Shown: piece by piece, positions 1-6,251 of the stretch
Numbering within the stretch: the stretch's first letter is position 1
Layout of the letters: the number at the start of each line of letters is the position of its first letter
Assembly (NCBI GenBank): GCA_955652195.1
Contig: CATPBC010000148.1
Coordinates: 1 to 9,944 of the forward strand
Direction: 5' to 3'
DNA from: an uncultured Xanthobacteraceae bacterium
Lineage (GTDB): Bacteria > Pseudomonadota > Alphaproteobacteria > Rhizobiales > Xanthobacteraceae
Length of the DNA stretch: 9,944 nucleotides
Program-made: the position numbers and the translations under genes
Notes under the pieces: model-generated
What the model was told of the DNA's origin: nothing
Seen by the model: only the letters and a program-made list of their open reading frames with translations
The model's database searches: none

Positions 1-655
1 CGAACGGATCGCCGATAATCTCGCCGGCATATTTGGTCGCGAGAATAGTCTGCGGATGCAACGCGGTCGGCATGTCGACGCTCTCGGTATAATCGTCGGC
101 GCAAATGAAATAAATATATTTCGCGGTCAAATCGGCGCCGATGCGTTGCAAAAAATCGCGCAAGTTCGGGCCGGACCACTGGCCGATGTAATCCCAGCCC
201 TCGACGCAAACGTGCCGGATGATGATCTCCTGCTCGGGCAGCGCGTAGAGCTGCTGCGCGCTCCAGGGCCGCTTGTCGTCGATGCGGCCAGCCAATTCCA
301 GCGTCCAGGTCGCGCCGTCGACCGGCTTGACGTCATCAATGGGATAATAGGCGTTAAAGCGCGGCGGCTTTTTAACCTGTGCCGGGCTGAATGTCGGCGC
401 GAGATGATTGGCCCGAAAGATCGCCTGCTGCACGCCATCGTTCCATGCCGAGACCGCGCGCAACCCCTTCTGCACCGAATCGATCTCGCTGACATCACAG
501 CCCGTTAGCATCGTCAGCGCGCCGAGGCTAATGGCGCCGCGAAGGAGGCCGCGGCGATTGATGTCCTCAACGAGCTTGCGATTTTCAGCAAGCACGCGCT
601 GGTCGATCGGGGTGCGCGGCCGAAACAGCGACGGAGTGCGGGTGCGAATGGCCAT
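1..655 (-). CDS. Sulfite-oxidase-family molybdopterin oxidoreductase, Tat lipoprotein (3' end cut off by window edge)
   Basis: The frame is open from an ATG at 655 to the window edge, giving 218 visible residues with no stop. A twin-arginine signal (R34-R35 then G-L-L-R-G) is followed by a hydrophobic stretch ending in the lipobox L-T-G-C53, so the protein is probably exported folded by Tat and lipid-anchored. Residues 100-215 match the sulfite oxidase/YedY (MsrP) molybdopterin fold. The motif I-I-R-H-V-C150-V-E-G-W carries the cysteine expected to bind molybdenum. A GGAG lies 6 nt before the ATG. The gene starts 11 bp after the stop of the cytochrome b gene, so the two are surely co-transcribed; the cytochrome would be the membrane redox partner, as YedZ is for YedY, although it belongs to a different heme family. 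The N-terminal region before the arginines is unusually long (33 residues). The substrate is unknown; sulfite, S-oxides or another small oxyanion are possible. The family call is firm, the reaction is not. Confidence 0.88.
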   Translation of the reverse strand, partial: MAIRTRTPSLFRPRTPIDQRVLAENRKLVEDINRRGLLRGAISLGALTMLTGCDVSEIDSVQKGLRAVSAWNDGVQQAIFRANHLAPTFSPAQVKKPPRFNAYYPIDDVKPVDGATWTLELAGRIDDKRPWSAQQLYALPEQEIIIRHVCVEGWDYIGQWSGPNLRDFLQRIGADLTAKYIYFICADDYTESVDMPTALHPQTILATKYAGEIIGDPF

Positions 656-666
656 GTGTTGCTCCG

Positions 667-1353
667 TCAGCGCGGCGTTTTCATCTCCGGCACGATAGAA
701 CCGTTGCTCGCCGCCTCATCCTTGAGCGCCGGTCCGCCGGTGACCATGGCAACGAGGCTTTGCGGCACCAGCACGGCAAGGCTCACGTGTACGACGATAA
801 AGCCGACGATTGCCGCCATGCAGAAAAAGTGCACCAGCCGAATGCTCTGAAAACTGCCGAACAAGCTGGCGAGCTCGGAGAACTGCACCGGCTTCCACAA
901 TGCCAGGCCGGAAATCACGATCAGGATCCCGACCAGCATGACGCCGAGATAGAGAACCTTCTGCACCGCATTGTAGTGGGTCAGGTCGTCATGGCGCAGC
1001 CGAAACCGCAACGCTTCGCCGACCGTGACCAAGACTTCGCGAACCGAAATTGGAAACAGTTTCTGCCAAAAGCGCCCGGTGACGATGCCGTAAGTGAGAT
1101 AAGCGATACCATTGAGCACGAAAATCCACATGCCGAAGAAATGCCATTGCAGGCCGTATTGCGCCCACTTGCCAATCACGATGCTATCGGGAAAACGCAG
1201 GAAGCTGAAAAGAACGTCGTCGTTATAAATCTTCCAGCCGCTACCGATCATGATGAAAATGGCGACGGCATTGATCCAATGCATGATCCGCAGCGGTAAT
1301 GGATGAAGCCGGCGCGGTAGGCTGCGTTTGGACGATGCGGTCGCTTGTGCCAT
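667..1353 (-). CDS. Cytochrome b561/Ni-hydrogenase-type membrane cytochrome b
   Basis: A 228-residue integral membrane protein with four predicted helices (about 25-43, 68-92, 131-153, 172-196). Histidines in or near the helices (H25, H71, H175, H189) fit bis-histidine ligation of two b hemes, as in the PF01292 cytochrome b561 / hydrogenase cytochrome b family. Members pass electrons between the quinone pool and a partner oxidoreductase. Here the partner is evidently the molybdopterin protein encoded 11 bp downstream. The start is uncertain. An in-frame TTG at 1368 would add five residues, but it has AAGAG directly against it. The ATG at 1353 has a GGA 8 nt upstream and is preferred. Three operator-like repeats lie 16 to 75 bp upstream of the ATG. 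Because they sit so close to the start codon, they could overlap the promoter or the untranslated leader and control the unit. Direction of electron flow cannot be told from sequence. Confidence 0.9.
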   Translation of the reverse strand: MAQATASSKRSLPRRLHPLPLRIMHWINAVAIFIMIGSGWKIYNDDVLFSFLRFPDSIVIGKWAQYGLQWHFFGMWIFVLNGIAYLTYGIVTGRFWQKLFPISVREVLVTVGEALRFRLRHDDLTHYNAVQKVLYLGVMLVGILIVISGLALWKPVQFSELASLFGSFQSIRLVHFFCMAAIVGFIVVHVSLAVLVPQSLVAMVTGGPALKDEAASNGSIVPEMKTPR

Positions 1354-1368
1354 CGGAGATGTCCGCAA

Positions 1369-1428
1369 CTCTTGTTACACACAGAGTCTTGTTACGACAC
1401 AAAGCAAGTTCTGTTGCGACACAGAACT
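1369..1428. promoter_or_regulatory. Three operator-like TGT...ACA repeats upstream of the cytochrome b unit
   Basis: On the plus strand three related sequences occur: TGTTACACACA at 1373-1383, TGTTACGACACA at 1390-1401 and TGTTGCGACACA at 1412-1423. The last two are exactly 22 bp apart, two helical turns; the first is 17 bp away. The third copy is the core of a perfect 8-bp inverted repeat, AGTTCTGT (1407-1414) and ACAGAACT (1421-1428), separated by 6 nt. The second has TTGT (1389-1392) and ACAA (1399-1402) with the same 6-nt spacer. The first has CTCTTGT and ACAGAG arms with a 5-nt spacer. This looks like a cooperative binding site for a dimeric regulator, probably acting on the minus-strand cytochrome b unit. 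The regulator is unknown. I cannot place a convincing -35/-10 pair. Confidence 0.5.
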
Positions 1429-1846
1429 GCAATTAAACAGCAGTGTAATTAAGGACCATGCTTGGCTGAGCGCGGCACACTTGCGATTGATGATCCCGCC
1501 GCGGGCGCCGCACAGCGCGGGCACAGTACGATTGCGGTCTATCGCACGCAACCCATGCACAGACCATGGCGCTGCACAAACCCGCTTCACAAAGCCGCGC
1601 AGGATTTTTAATGAGATCTTCTTGGCGGAAAAATGAAAGCCGGACGCGCCAGCCACCGTGCTCGACAGACACCGCGCCTCCTTACGCGCAGCGTAGCGCC
1701 CGATCATGCGATCACGACTTTGTGAAGCCGATAACTTTTCGGTGTTTGAGGGTTTGTACCCGGTGAGCCGGAAGTGATTGGCGCGTTGCGCCCGGCTTTG
1801 GCAAGCAGGACCGATTGCATTGCCGGATGAATTGCAGGGGGCCCGC
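1429..1846. other. Intergenic region between diverging units, no gene seen
   Basis: About 420 bp between the repeat array and the DUF2064 gene. Open frames here either shadow the neighbouring gene or lack a ribosome binding site and any recognisable protein pattern. It must hold the plus-strand promoter for the three-gene cluster, but no clear sigma-70 pair stands out. Small symmetrical pieces exist (for example CCCGC-C-GCGGG near 1496-1506 and AATTA/TAATT arms around 1431-1450), none strong enough to name. A 30-codon ATG frame starting at 1633 has nothing to support it. Confidence 0.5.
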
Positions 1847-2710
1847 ATGAACGATGCGGATCGATTCAACGGAAAGCCAGTTCGCGATAAGGCGGGTTCG
1901 ATCGGCGACTCTTCTGCCGCCTCGTGCGGCATCGCTTTCATGGCCAAGGCGTCCGCGCCTGGTCGCGCCAAAACCCGTTTGGTTCCGCCGCTCACCTATG
2001 ATCAAGCGGCCGATCTCAACACGGCCTTTTTGCAGGACGTTGCCGACAATCTTGTGCTCGCAAATCTTGTGGCGGCAGGTCGCGGCGCCAACGCGCGGGC
2101 CGCAATAGTCGGATATGCGGCTTATGGCCCGCCAGGCTCGGGTGACTTCTTTCGCCGCATTCTGCCGCAATCGATCGGCTTGATCGAAGCCTGGTTGCCG
2201 AATTTCGGCGATTGCCTGTTCCACACCGTCCGCGAAATTCTGGCCCGCGGCCACGATTCAGCGGTCGTGCTCAATGCCGACAGCCCAACTTTGCCGACCG
2301 CGTTCCTGGTCGAGACGGCCGAAGTGTTGGCGCGGCCAGGCGATCGCGCGGTGCTCGGTCCGTCAAGCGACGGCGGCTATTACCTCTTGGGTCTTAAATT
2401 CGCGCACCGCCGCATGTTCGAAGATATCGCCTGGAGCACCGAACGGGTCGCGGAGCAGAGCTTGGCCCGCGCCCGCGAGATCGGTCTGGACGTTCACATG
2501 CTGCCGGCATGGTACGACGTTGACGACATCGACGGCCTACGCCGTCTCCAGGCCGAGCTTCGCGACTGCGAGGCGAAAACTCCGACGCAAAATTTGGCTG
2601 CGCCACATCATGCCGTGCACGCCGCGAAACTGATGAACGAGCTTGCGCGCGATCGCGACTTCGGGCGACTTGGCGCGCGCGCGCTCGAAATCGACGAAAT
2701 CCGCGCCTGA
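1847..2710 (+). CDS. DUF2064 / TIGR04282-like transferase (nucleotidyltransferase fold)
   Basis: A protein of 287 residues. The family (PF09837) has a GT-A/nucleotidyltransferase fold related in outline to MobA and CofC and is annotated as a sugar transferase beside radical SAM genes. Visible landmarks are A-F-M-A-K-A-S-A-P-G-R-A-K-T-R-L at 30-45 (the N-terminal nucleotide-binding loop), N-A-D-S-P-T-L-P at 143-150 (metal-binding aspartate), G-P-S-S-D-G-G-Y-Y-L-L-G-L at 171-183, and W-Y-D-V-D-D near 224-229. The ATG at 1847 is chosen over the upstream in-frame TTG at 1778 because AGGGGG lies 5-6 nt before it. About 28 residues precede the conserved domain, and about 45 residues follow it with no recognised domain, so it is longer than typical members. 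The next gene begins 43 bp downstream on the same strand. The reaction and substrate are unknown; activating or transferring a sugar is the working guess. Confidence 0.85.
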   Translation: MNDADRFNGKPVRDKAGSIGDSSAASCGIAFMAKASAPGRAKTRLVPPLTYDQAADLNTAFLQDVADNLVLANLVAAGRGANARAAIVGYAAYGPPGSGDFFRRILPQSIGLIEAWLPNFGDCLFHTVREILARGHDSAVVLNADSPTLPTAFLVETAEVLARPGDRAVLGPSSDGGYYLLGLKFAHRRMFEDIAWSTERVAEQSLARAREIGLDVHMLPAWYDVDDIDGLRRLQAELRDCEAKTPTQNLAAPHHAVHAAKLMNELARDRDFGRLGARALEIDEIRA

Positions 2711-2753
2711 CGCGCAATGCTGCGCTCCGATTTTTCAGAGGATGAAATAATTT

Positions 2754-3818
2754 ATGCAAACCGCGGCGACGAAGGGGACGGTCGACCCGACCCGATATTT
2801 CGAAGACGTGACGACGGAGGATGAGGCCCCGCAGCACGGTCCGGTCTGCCTTTATCTGGAAACGACCAACCGCTGCAATCTGTTGTGCACCACCTGCCCG
2901 CGCACCTACGAGGAGCTCGAGCCGCCCGCCGACATGAGCTGGGATCTGTTCACTTCGATTGTCGACCAGATTCCGCATTTGCAGCGCGCCGTTTTGCACG
3001 GCGTCGGCGAGCCCATGCTGGTCAAGAATCTGCCGCGCATGGTGCGCTATCTGAAGGATCGCGGCACCTATGTGTTGTTCAACACCAATGGCACGGTGCT
3101 CAACGAGAAAAATGGGCGCGCGCTGATCGCCGCCGGGTTGGACGAGCTGCGCGTGTCGTTCGACGCCGCCAACGCAGAGTCCTATCGCGCCGTTCGCGGC
3201 AAGAACTACTTCCATCGCATCCTGAAAAACGTCCGGGCGTTCCGCGAGCTGCAGGAGCGCGAAGGCCATGACAGGCCGCAAGTGTCGGCGTGGCTCACCG
3301 GCTTACGCGAGACAATCGAGGAATTGCCCGATTTCGTCCGCGTTGCGGCAGAGACCGGCGTCAAGGAAGTGCATCTGCAGCGGCTGGTATTCTTCAAAGA
3401 AAACGCCATCGGCATGGCGCGCCCCGACCAGGCGTTGTACGAACAGCTTTCCTCCGAGGAAGCGATCCATATCGAACGCGCCACTGCGCTGGCGGACGAG
3501 CTCGGCATTACGTTTAGCGCTTCCGGCGGCGCATCCGAGCCGGGCATTAGTCTCAAGCGGAGCGACAACGGCTCACCGTGGTCGCTATGCCGGCGGCCTT
3601 GGACCCTGATGTATTTCACCGCCAATGGGCGCGCGCTGCCCTGCTGCATCGCGCCGTTCTCGCAACGCGGCTACCAGAATTATACGCTCGGCGACGCCAC
3701 CCAGCAGACGCTGCGCGAGATCTGGACCGGGCCTGCCTATCGCGACTTCCGCAAGGCGCTCAAATCCAACGTGCCGCCGGAAGCTTGCGCCAATTGCGGC
3801 TTGCGCTGGAGTCTGTAG
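2754..3818 (+). CDS. Radical SAM protein with shortened SPASM domain
   Basis: A protein of 354 residues. The radical SAM cluster motif is C41-x3-C45-x2-C48 after the first strand (L-Y-L-E-T-T-N-R). The SAM-binding G-V-G-E-P lies at 83-87 and F-N-T-N-G-T at 109-114. The C-terminal part holds C279-x12-G292-x4-C297, exactly the opening signature of a SPASM domain, then C298 and only C345-x2-C348 before the chain ends at 354. The usual second half (CX5CX3C...C) is missing, so one auxiliary [4Fe-4S] cluster rather than two is expected. Other conserved pieces are L-G-D at 312-314 and the L-R-E-I-W segment at 320-324. The ATG at 2754 follows AGAGGA by about 11 nt; an ATG at 2742 gives only ATG-AAA-TAA. 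The substrate is unknown. Its flanking transferase genes argue for small-molecule or sugar chemistry rather than peptide modification, and no precursor peptide gene is visible. Confidence 0.93.
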   Translation: MQTAATKGTVDPTRYFEDVTTEDEAPQHGPVCLYLETTNRCNLLCTTCPRTYEELEPPADMSWDLFTSIVDQIPHLQRAVLHGVGEPMLVKNLPRMVRYLKDRGTYVLFNTNGTVLNEKNGRALIAAGLDELRVSFDAANAESYRAVRGKNYFHRILKNVRAFRELQEREGHDRPQVSAWLTGLRETIEELPDFVRVAAETGVKEVHLQRLVFFKENAIGMARPDQALYEQLSSEEAIHIERATALADELGITFSASGGASEPGISLKRSDNGSPWSLCRRPWTLMYFTANGRALPCCIAPFSQRGYQNYTLGDATQQTLREIWTGPAYRDFRKALKSNVPPEACANCGLRWSL

Positions 3819-3822
3819 CGCG

Positions 3823-3852
3823 AGTCGTTGAGAGGCAAGTCGTTGGGAGGAT
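3823..3852 (+). repeat. 15-bp tandem repeat duplicating the ribosome binding site
   Basis: AGTCGTTGAGAGGCA at 3823-3837 is followed directly by AGTCGTTGGGAGGAT at 3838-3852. The two copies agree except for one base in the middle and the last two. Each contains a Shine-Dalgarno-like core (GAGAGG, GGGAGG), so the leader of the glycosyltransferase gene carries two candidate ribosome binding sites, the nearer one about 11 nt before its GTG start. Confidence 0.75.
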
Positions 3853-3861
3853 CGTCCGATC

Positions 3862-4587
3862 GTGCAGTCCGCTCATTCCCGCGAAGGTGGGAACAAACAA
3901 TCCGTCGCCGTTATCATTCCGACGTTTAATGAAGCCGAGTCGATCGCCGCCGTCATTGCTGAAATGCCGCGCGCCGTTGTCGATCGCGTCATTGTGGCCG
4001 ATGGTGGCAGCAGCGATGGCACGCCGCAACGCGCGCGCGATGCCGGTGCCGAAGTGGTTGCGGTCGGCCGTGGCTATGGCTTGGCATGTCTGACCGGCGC
4101 ACGAGCCGCAGCCGACGCCGATATCGTCGTCTTCATGGATGGCGACGGCGCCGACGATCCCGCGGCGATTGCCGCACTGATCGCGCCGATTCAATCCGGC
4201 GGTTGCGATTTCGTCATTGCCTCGCGCGCGCGTGGTCTGCGCGAGCCCGGCAGCATGGCCTGGCATCAGCTTTTCGCCGGGCGCGTCATCGGGTTTTTGA
4301 CCGGGCTTCTCTACGGTGTGCGCTACACTGACATGTGCGCCTTGCGCGCCATCCGGCGCGACACATTGCTCGCGCTCGGCATGCGCGAGATGACCTATGG
4401 CTGGAATCTGGAAATGCAAATGCGCGCTGCACGGCTTGGCCTGCGCGTGCGCGAGGTGCCGGTCGACTATCGCTGCCGCATCGGCGGCCAATCCAAAGTC
4501 GCCGGCTCGCTGCGCGGCTCGCTCAAAGCCGGAGCAAAAATACTATCGACCTTCGCTCGCATTGCGATGGAGCGCCGATCAGCATAG
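3862..4587 (+). CDS. Family 2 glycosyltransferase (DPM1/DPG synthase-like, TIGR04283-type neighbour)
   Basis: A protein of 241 residues, soluble or peripherally membrane-bound. The GT2 core starts with V-A-V-I-I-P-T-F-N-E-A-E-S at 15-27. It continues with V-A-D-G-G-S-S-D-G-T at 45-54 (nucleotide-sugar binding) and F-M-D-G-D-G-A-D-D-P at 91-100, whose D93-x-D95 binds the metal. The C-terminal third, with Y-R-C-R-I-G-G-Q-S-K-V-A-G-S, matches dolichyl/polyprenyl-phosphate sugar synthase-type enzymes. There is no C-terminal membrane domain. The start is a GTG at 3862; no later ATG, GTG or TTG lies in frame before the conserved core, and GGGAGG lies about 11 nt upstream. The first residues (A-H-S-R-E-G-G-N) are encoded by a dispersed hairpin element, so this N-terminus is probably acquired and not functional. 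It lies 43 bp after the radical SAM gene and is likely in the same operon. The sugar donor and acceptor are unknown. Confidence 0.9.
   Translation: MQSAHSREGGNKQSVAVIIPTFNEAESIAAVIAEMPRAVVDRVIVADGGSSDGTPQRARDAGAEVVAVGRGYGLACLTGARAAADADIVVFMDGDGADDPAAIAALIAPIQSGGCDFVIASRARGLREPGSMAWHQLFAGRVIGFLTGLLYGVRYTDMCALRAIRRDTLLALGMREMTYGWNLEMQMRAARLGLRVREVPVDYRCRIGGQSKVAGSLRGSLKAGAKILSTFARIAMERRSA
3874..3894. repeat. REP-like hairpin (ATTCCCGCG type) inside the start of the glycosyltransferase gene
   Basis: TTCCCGC (3876-3882), loop GAAG, GTGGGAA (3887-3893) form a 7-bp stem with one G-T pair. The sequence is one end of a dispersed element common in proteobacterial genomes, often recognised by its translated peptides H-S-R-E-G-G-N and F-A-G-M; both readings are present here on the two strands. 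The other half of the full element is not seen nearby. Confidence 0.65.
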
Positions 4588-4602
4588 CCACGGTTATTCG
4601 GC

Positions 4603-4727
4603 CGTCGTGGCTGGGATTGTCCCGGCCATCCACGTTTTGGGCTTCGATTGTGCTTAAGACGTGGATGTCCGGCACAAGGTTTACACTTGGGCCGGCCGAA
4701 GGCCGGACCCGAGTGCCGGGCATGACG
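4603..4727. repeat. Long composite palindromic repeat between converging genes
   Basis: The element is nested. Outer arms CGTCGTGGCTGG (4603-4614) and CCGGGCATGACG (4716-4727) pair at 9 of 12 positions. Inside, CCGGCCATCCACGTTTT (4622-4638) and AAGACGTGGATGTCCGG (4656-4672) pair at 15 of 17 positions around a 17-nt loop. A further hairpin, GGGCCGGCC-GAA-GGCCGGACCC, lies at 4689-4710. It resembles a dispersed intergenic repeat I associate with Bradyrhizobium-type genomes. It starts 15 bp after the glycosyltransferase stop, so RNA hairpins from it could end or protect transcripts from both sides; it lacks a U-run, so it is not a standard intrinsic terminator. Confidence 0.75.
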
Positions 4728-4743
4728 CTGCACAATTGAAAAC

Positions 4744-4772
4744 GCCCGGATTTCGTTCCGCTCAATGCGGGC
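4744..4772. repeat. Second dispersed hairpin (GTAGCCCG type), possible weak terminator
   Basis: GCCCGGATT (4744-4752) and AATGCGGGC (4764-4772) pair at 8 of 9 positions around an 11-nt loop. Read on the minus strand it begins GTAGCCCGCATTGAGCGGAA, the form of another dispersed hairpin family known to me from these genomes. It ends 11 bp from the MFS stop codon and may serve as a 3' end structure for that transcript. Confidence 0.55.
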
Positions 4773-4783
4773 TACATTTCTTC

Positions 4784-6082
4784 TCACGCCTGCAAAATAT
4801 GCTTGTCGGGATCGAGCCAGAACGCCCACACCGCCGCGCCGACGACCAAGAGAACGGCTGCGACGATGAATGGCGCCTGCCAATTGCCGACCTGCACCAA
4901 GAAGCCGAACACGATCGGCGAAAGCGCGCCGCCGATATTGCCGGCCATGTTCATCATGCCGGAGACGGTGCCGGAATATTTGCCGCCGGTGTCCATCGGC
5001 ACCGCCCAGGACGGTCCAATGGTGCATTCCAAAAAGAACATCGAAGCGGTCAGGCAATATACCGCAATGTAAGCGTCCTCGGTCAGCGCCGCCGGCACGA
5101 TAAACACGGCGCAGCCGAGAAGGCCGGTGATCGCCACGACGCGCCGGCCGATCTTGGCGCTGCCGGTGCGCTTCAAAAGATAATCGGTCGCCAAGCCGCC
5201 GACCGTGTCGCCGACCACGCCGGCCCACAGCGGCAGCGATGCGAATAGCCCGACCTTGAGCAGCGTGAAATGCCGGAAATCGACCAGATAGGATGGCAGC
5301 CAGCTTAAGAAGATCCACAGGCAGTACACATAGGTGAAATACGCAGCCATGATCGCCCACATGTTCGGCGAGCGAAGCAGCGTGCCCCACGGCACGTTGG
5401 CCTGCTTCTCCATCGGCGGCGGCTTGATTGCGCCGGTGGCGTCGAGGCCGCGGATGCGCTCGAGCTCGGCCCGGTTCACCAAGCGATGCTCTTCCGGCAG
5501 GTTGCGGTAACTCAGCCCCCACCACAGCGACCATAAAAACCCGACCGCGCCGCAGATCAGGAAAACCGCGCGCCAGCCGAACTGGCTCATGATCAAGACG
5601 ACGAGCGGCGGCGCGATCGCGGCGCCGAGCCGGCTGGCGCTGTGGGTGATGCCCTGCACGAACCCGCGCTCGGGCTGCGGGTACCACAACTGCATGGCGC
5701 GCGTCGCGCCGGGAAAAGCGCCGGCTTCGCCGACGCCGAACAAGAATCGCACGACGATGAACGAAGCCGCGTTGAACGCACCAGCCGTGACCGCGGTCAT
5801 GATCGACCAATAGGCGACGATGCTGGCTAAGACGCCGCGCGCGCCCAATTTGTCGGAGAGCCAGCCGCCGGGAACCTGGAAGGCCGCATAGGCCCAAACG
5901 AAGGCGGAAAAGATGAATCCCATCGTGATACTGTCGAAGCCGAATTCCTGTCTGATGAGCGGCGCCGCGGTCGAGATGTTGACGCGATCGAGATAGGTGA
6001 TGAGGTACATCGCGCTGATCATCAGCAAGACGTACCAGCGGCCCCGGCTCGGACGCATGGATGCGGCCATTTGCTCGGACAT
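4784..6082 (-). CDS. MFS transporter, anion:cation symporter type
   Basis: A protein of 432 residues with about 12 hydrophobic helices, the normal size for the major facilitator superfamily. The first helix ends in Y-L-D32-R33-V-N35, typical of the anion:cation symporter (ACS) family, which imports carboxylates such as glucarate, galactonate, tartrate or phthalate with protons. The loop between helices 2 and 3 holds motif A, G-W-L-S-D77-K-L-G-A-R (73-82). A second conserved stretch, R-F-L-F-G-V-G-E-A-G-A-F-P-G (112-125), is also typical. The ATG at 6082 has GGGGGAG 8 nt upstream and is preferred over an in-frame TTG at 6142, which has no such site. It follows the cytochrome c gene by 169 bp on the same strand, so it may belong to the same transcript or have its own promoter. 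The substrate is unknown; an organic acid is likely from the family. Confidence 0.92.
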   Translation of the reverse strand: MSEQMAASMRPSRGRWYVLLMISAMYLITYLDRVNISTAAPLIRQEFGFDSITMGFIFSAFVWAYAAFQVPGGWLSDKLGARGVLASIVAYWSIMTAVTAGAFNAASFIVVRFLFGVGEAGAFPGATRAMQLWYPQPERGFVQGITHSASRLGAAIAPPLVVLIMSQFGWRAVFLICGAVGFLWSLWWGLSYRNLPEEHRLVNRAELERIRGLDATGAIKPPPMEKQANVPWGTLLRSPNMWAIMAAYFTYVYCLWIFLSWLPSYLVDFRHFTLLKVGLFASLPLWAGVVGDTVGGLATDYLLKRTGSAKIGRRVVAITGLLGCAVFIVPAALTEDAYIAVYCLTASMFFLECTIGPSWAVPMDTGGKYSGTVSGMMNMAGNIGGALSPIVFGFLVQVGNWQAPFIVAAVLLVVGAAVWAFWLDPDKHILQA

Positions 6083-6132
6083 GTGATTTGCTCCCCCGTC
6101 GATTCTTCTTGGGCGCCGTTGTCGGTTAGGCG

Positions 6133-6143
6133 GTTGCGCCAAC
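6133..6143. promoter_or_regulatory. Short perfect inverted repeat upstream of the MFS gene
   Basis: GTTG-CGC-CAAC lies about 50 bp before the MFS start codon, within the 169-bp gap after the cytochrome c gene. It could be an operator half-site pair, but it is short and single, and no flanking -35/-10 pair is clear. The rest of 6083-6251 shows nothing I can name. Confidence 0.2.
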
Positions 6144-6251
6144 GTGCCTGTTTATCGCGCGGCCGGCAAGCGCGCAGGATGACGCGACTGTTGAGCGGAA
6201 TTTATGTGAGGCGCTGCTGTCTCAGTGCGGGCGTTGGCGAAGAGTGCTCAG

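Noticed and set aside
1404..1430. An SOS (LexA) box suggested by GTTC
   Set aside because: The alphaproteobacterial LexA site is a direct GTTC-N7-GTTC repeat; here the arms are inverted.
1633..1725. A small protein gene of 30 codons
   Set aside because: No Shine-Dalgarno at the right distance, no conserved pattern, and typical of chance GC-rich frames.
1375..1995. A 206-codon minus-strand frame upstream of the cytochrome b gene
   Set aside because: It overlaps the DUF2064 gene antisense, has no recognisable domain and runs through the operator-like array.
2742..2750. A start codon for the radical SAM gene or a leader peptide at 2742
   Set aside because: The frame reads ATG-AAA-TAA, only two codons; the ATG at 2754 opens the conserved protein.
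4467..5897. A 476-codon minus-strand frame overlapping the MFS gene
   Set aside because: It is an out-of-frame reading of the MFS coding region, very rich in arginine, with no family match I recognise.
6134..6150. A sigma-54-like promoter (GGCACG...GCGCA on the minus strand) before the MFS gene
   Set aside because: The spacing between the GG and GC elements is one base short of the required one, and the -12 element is poor.
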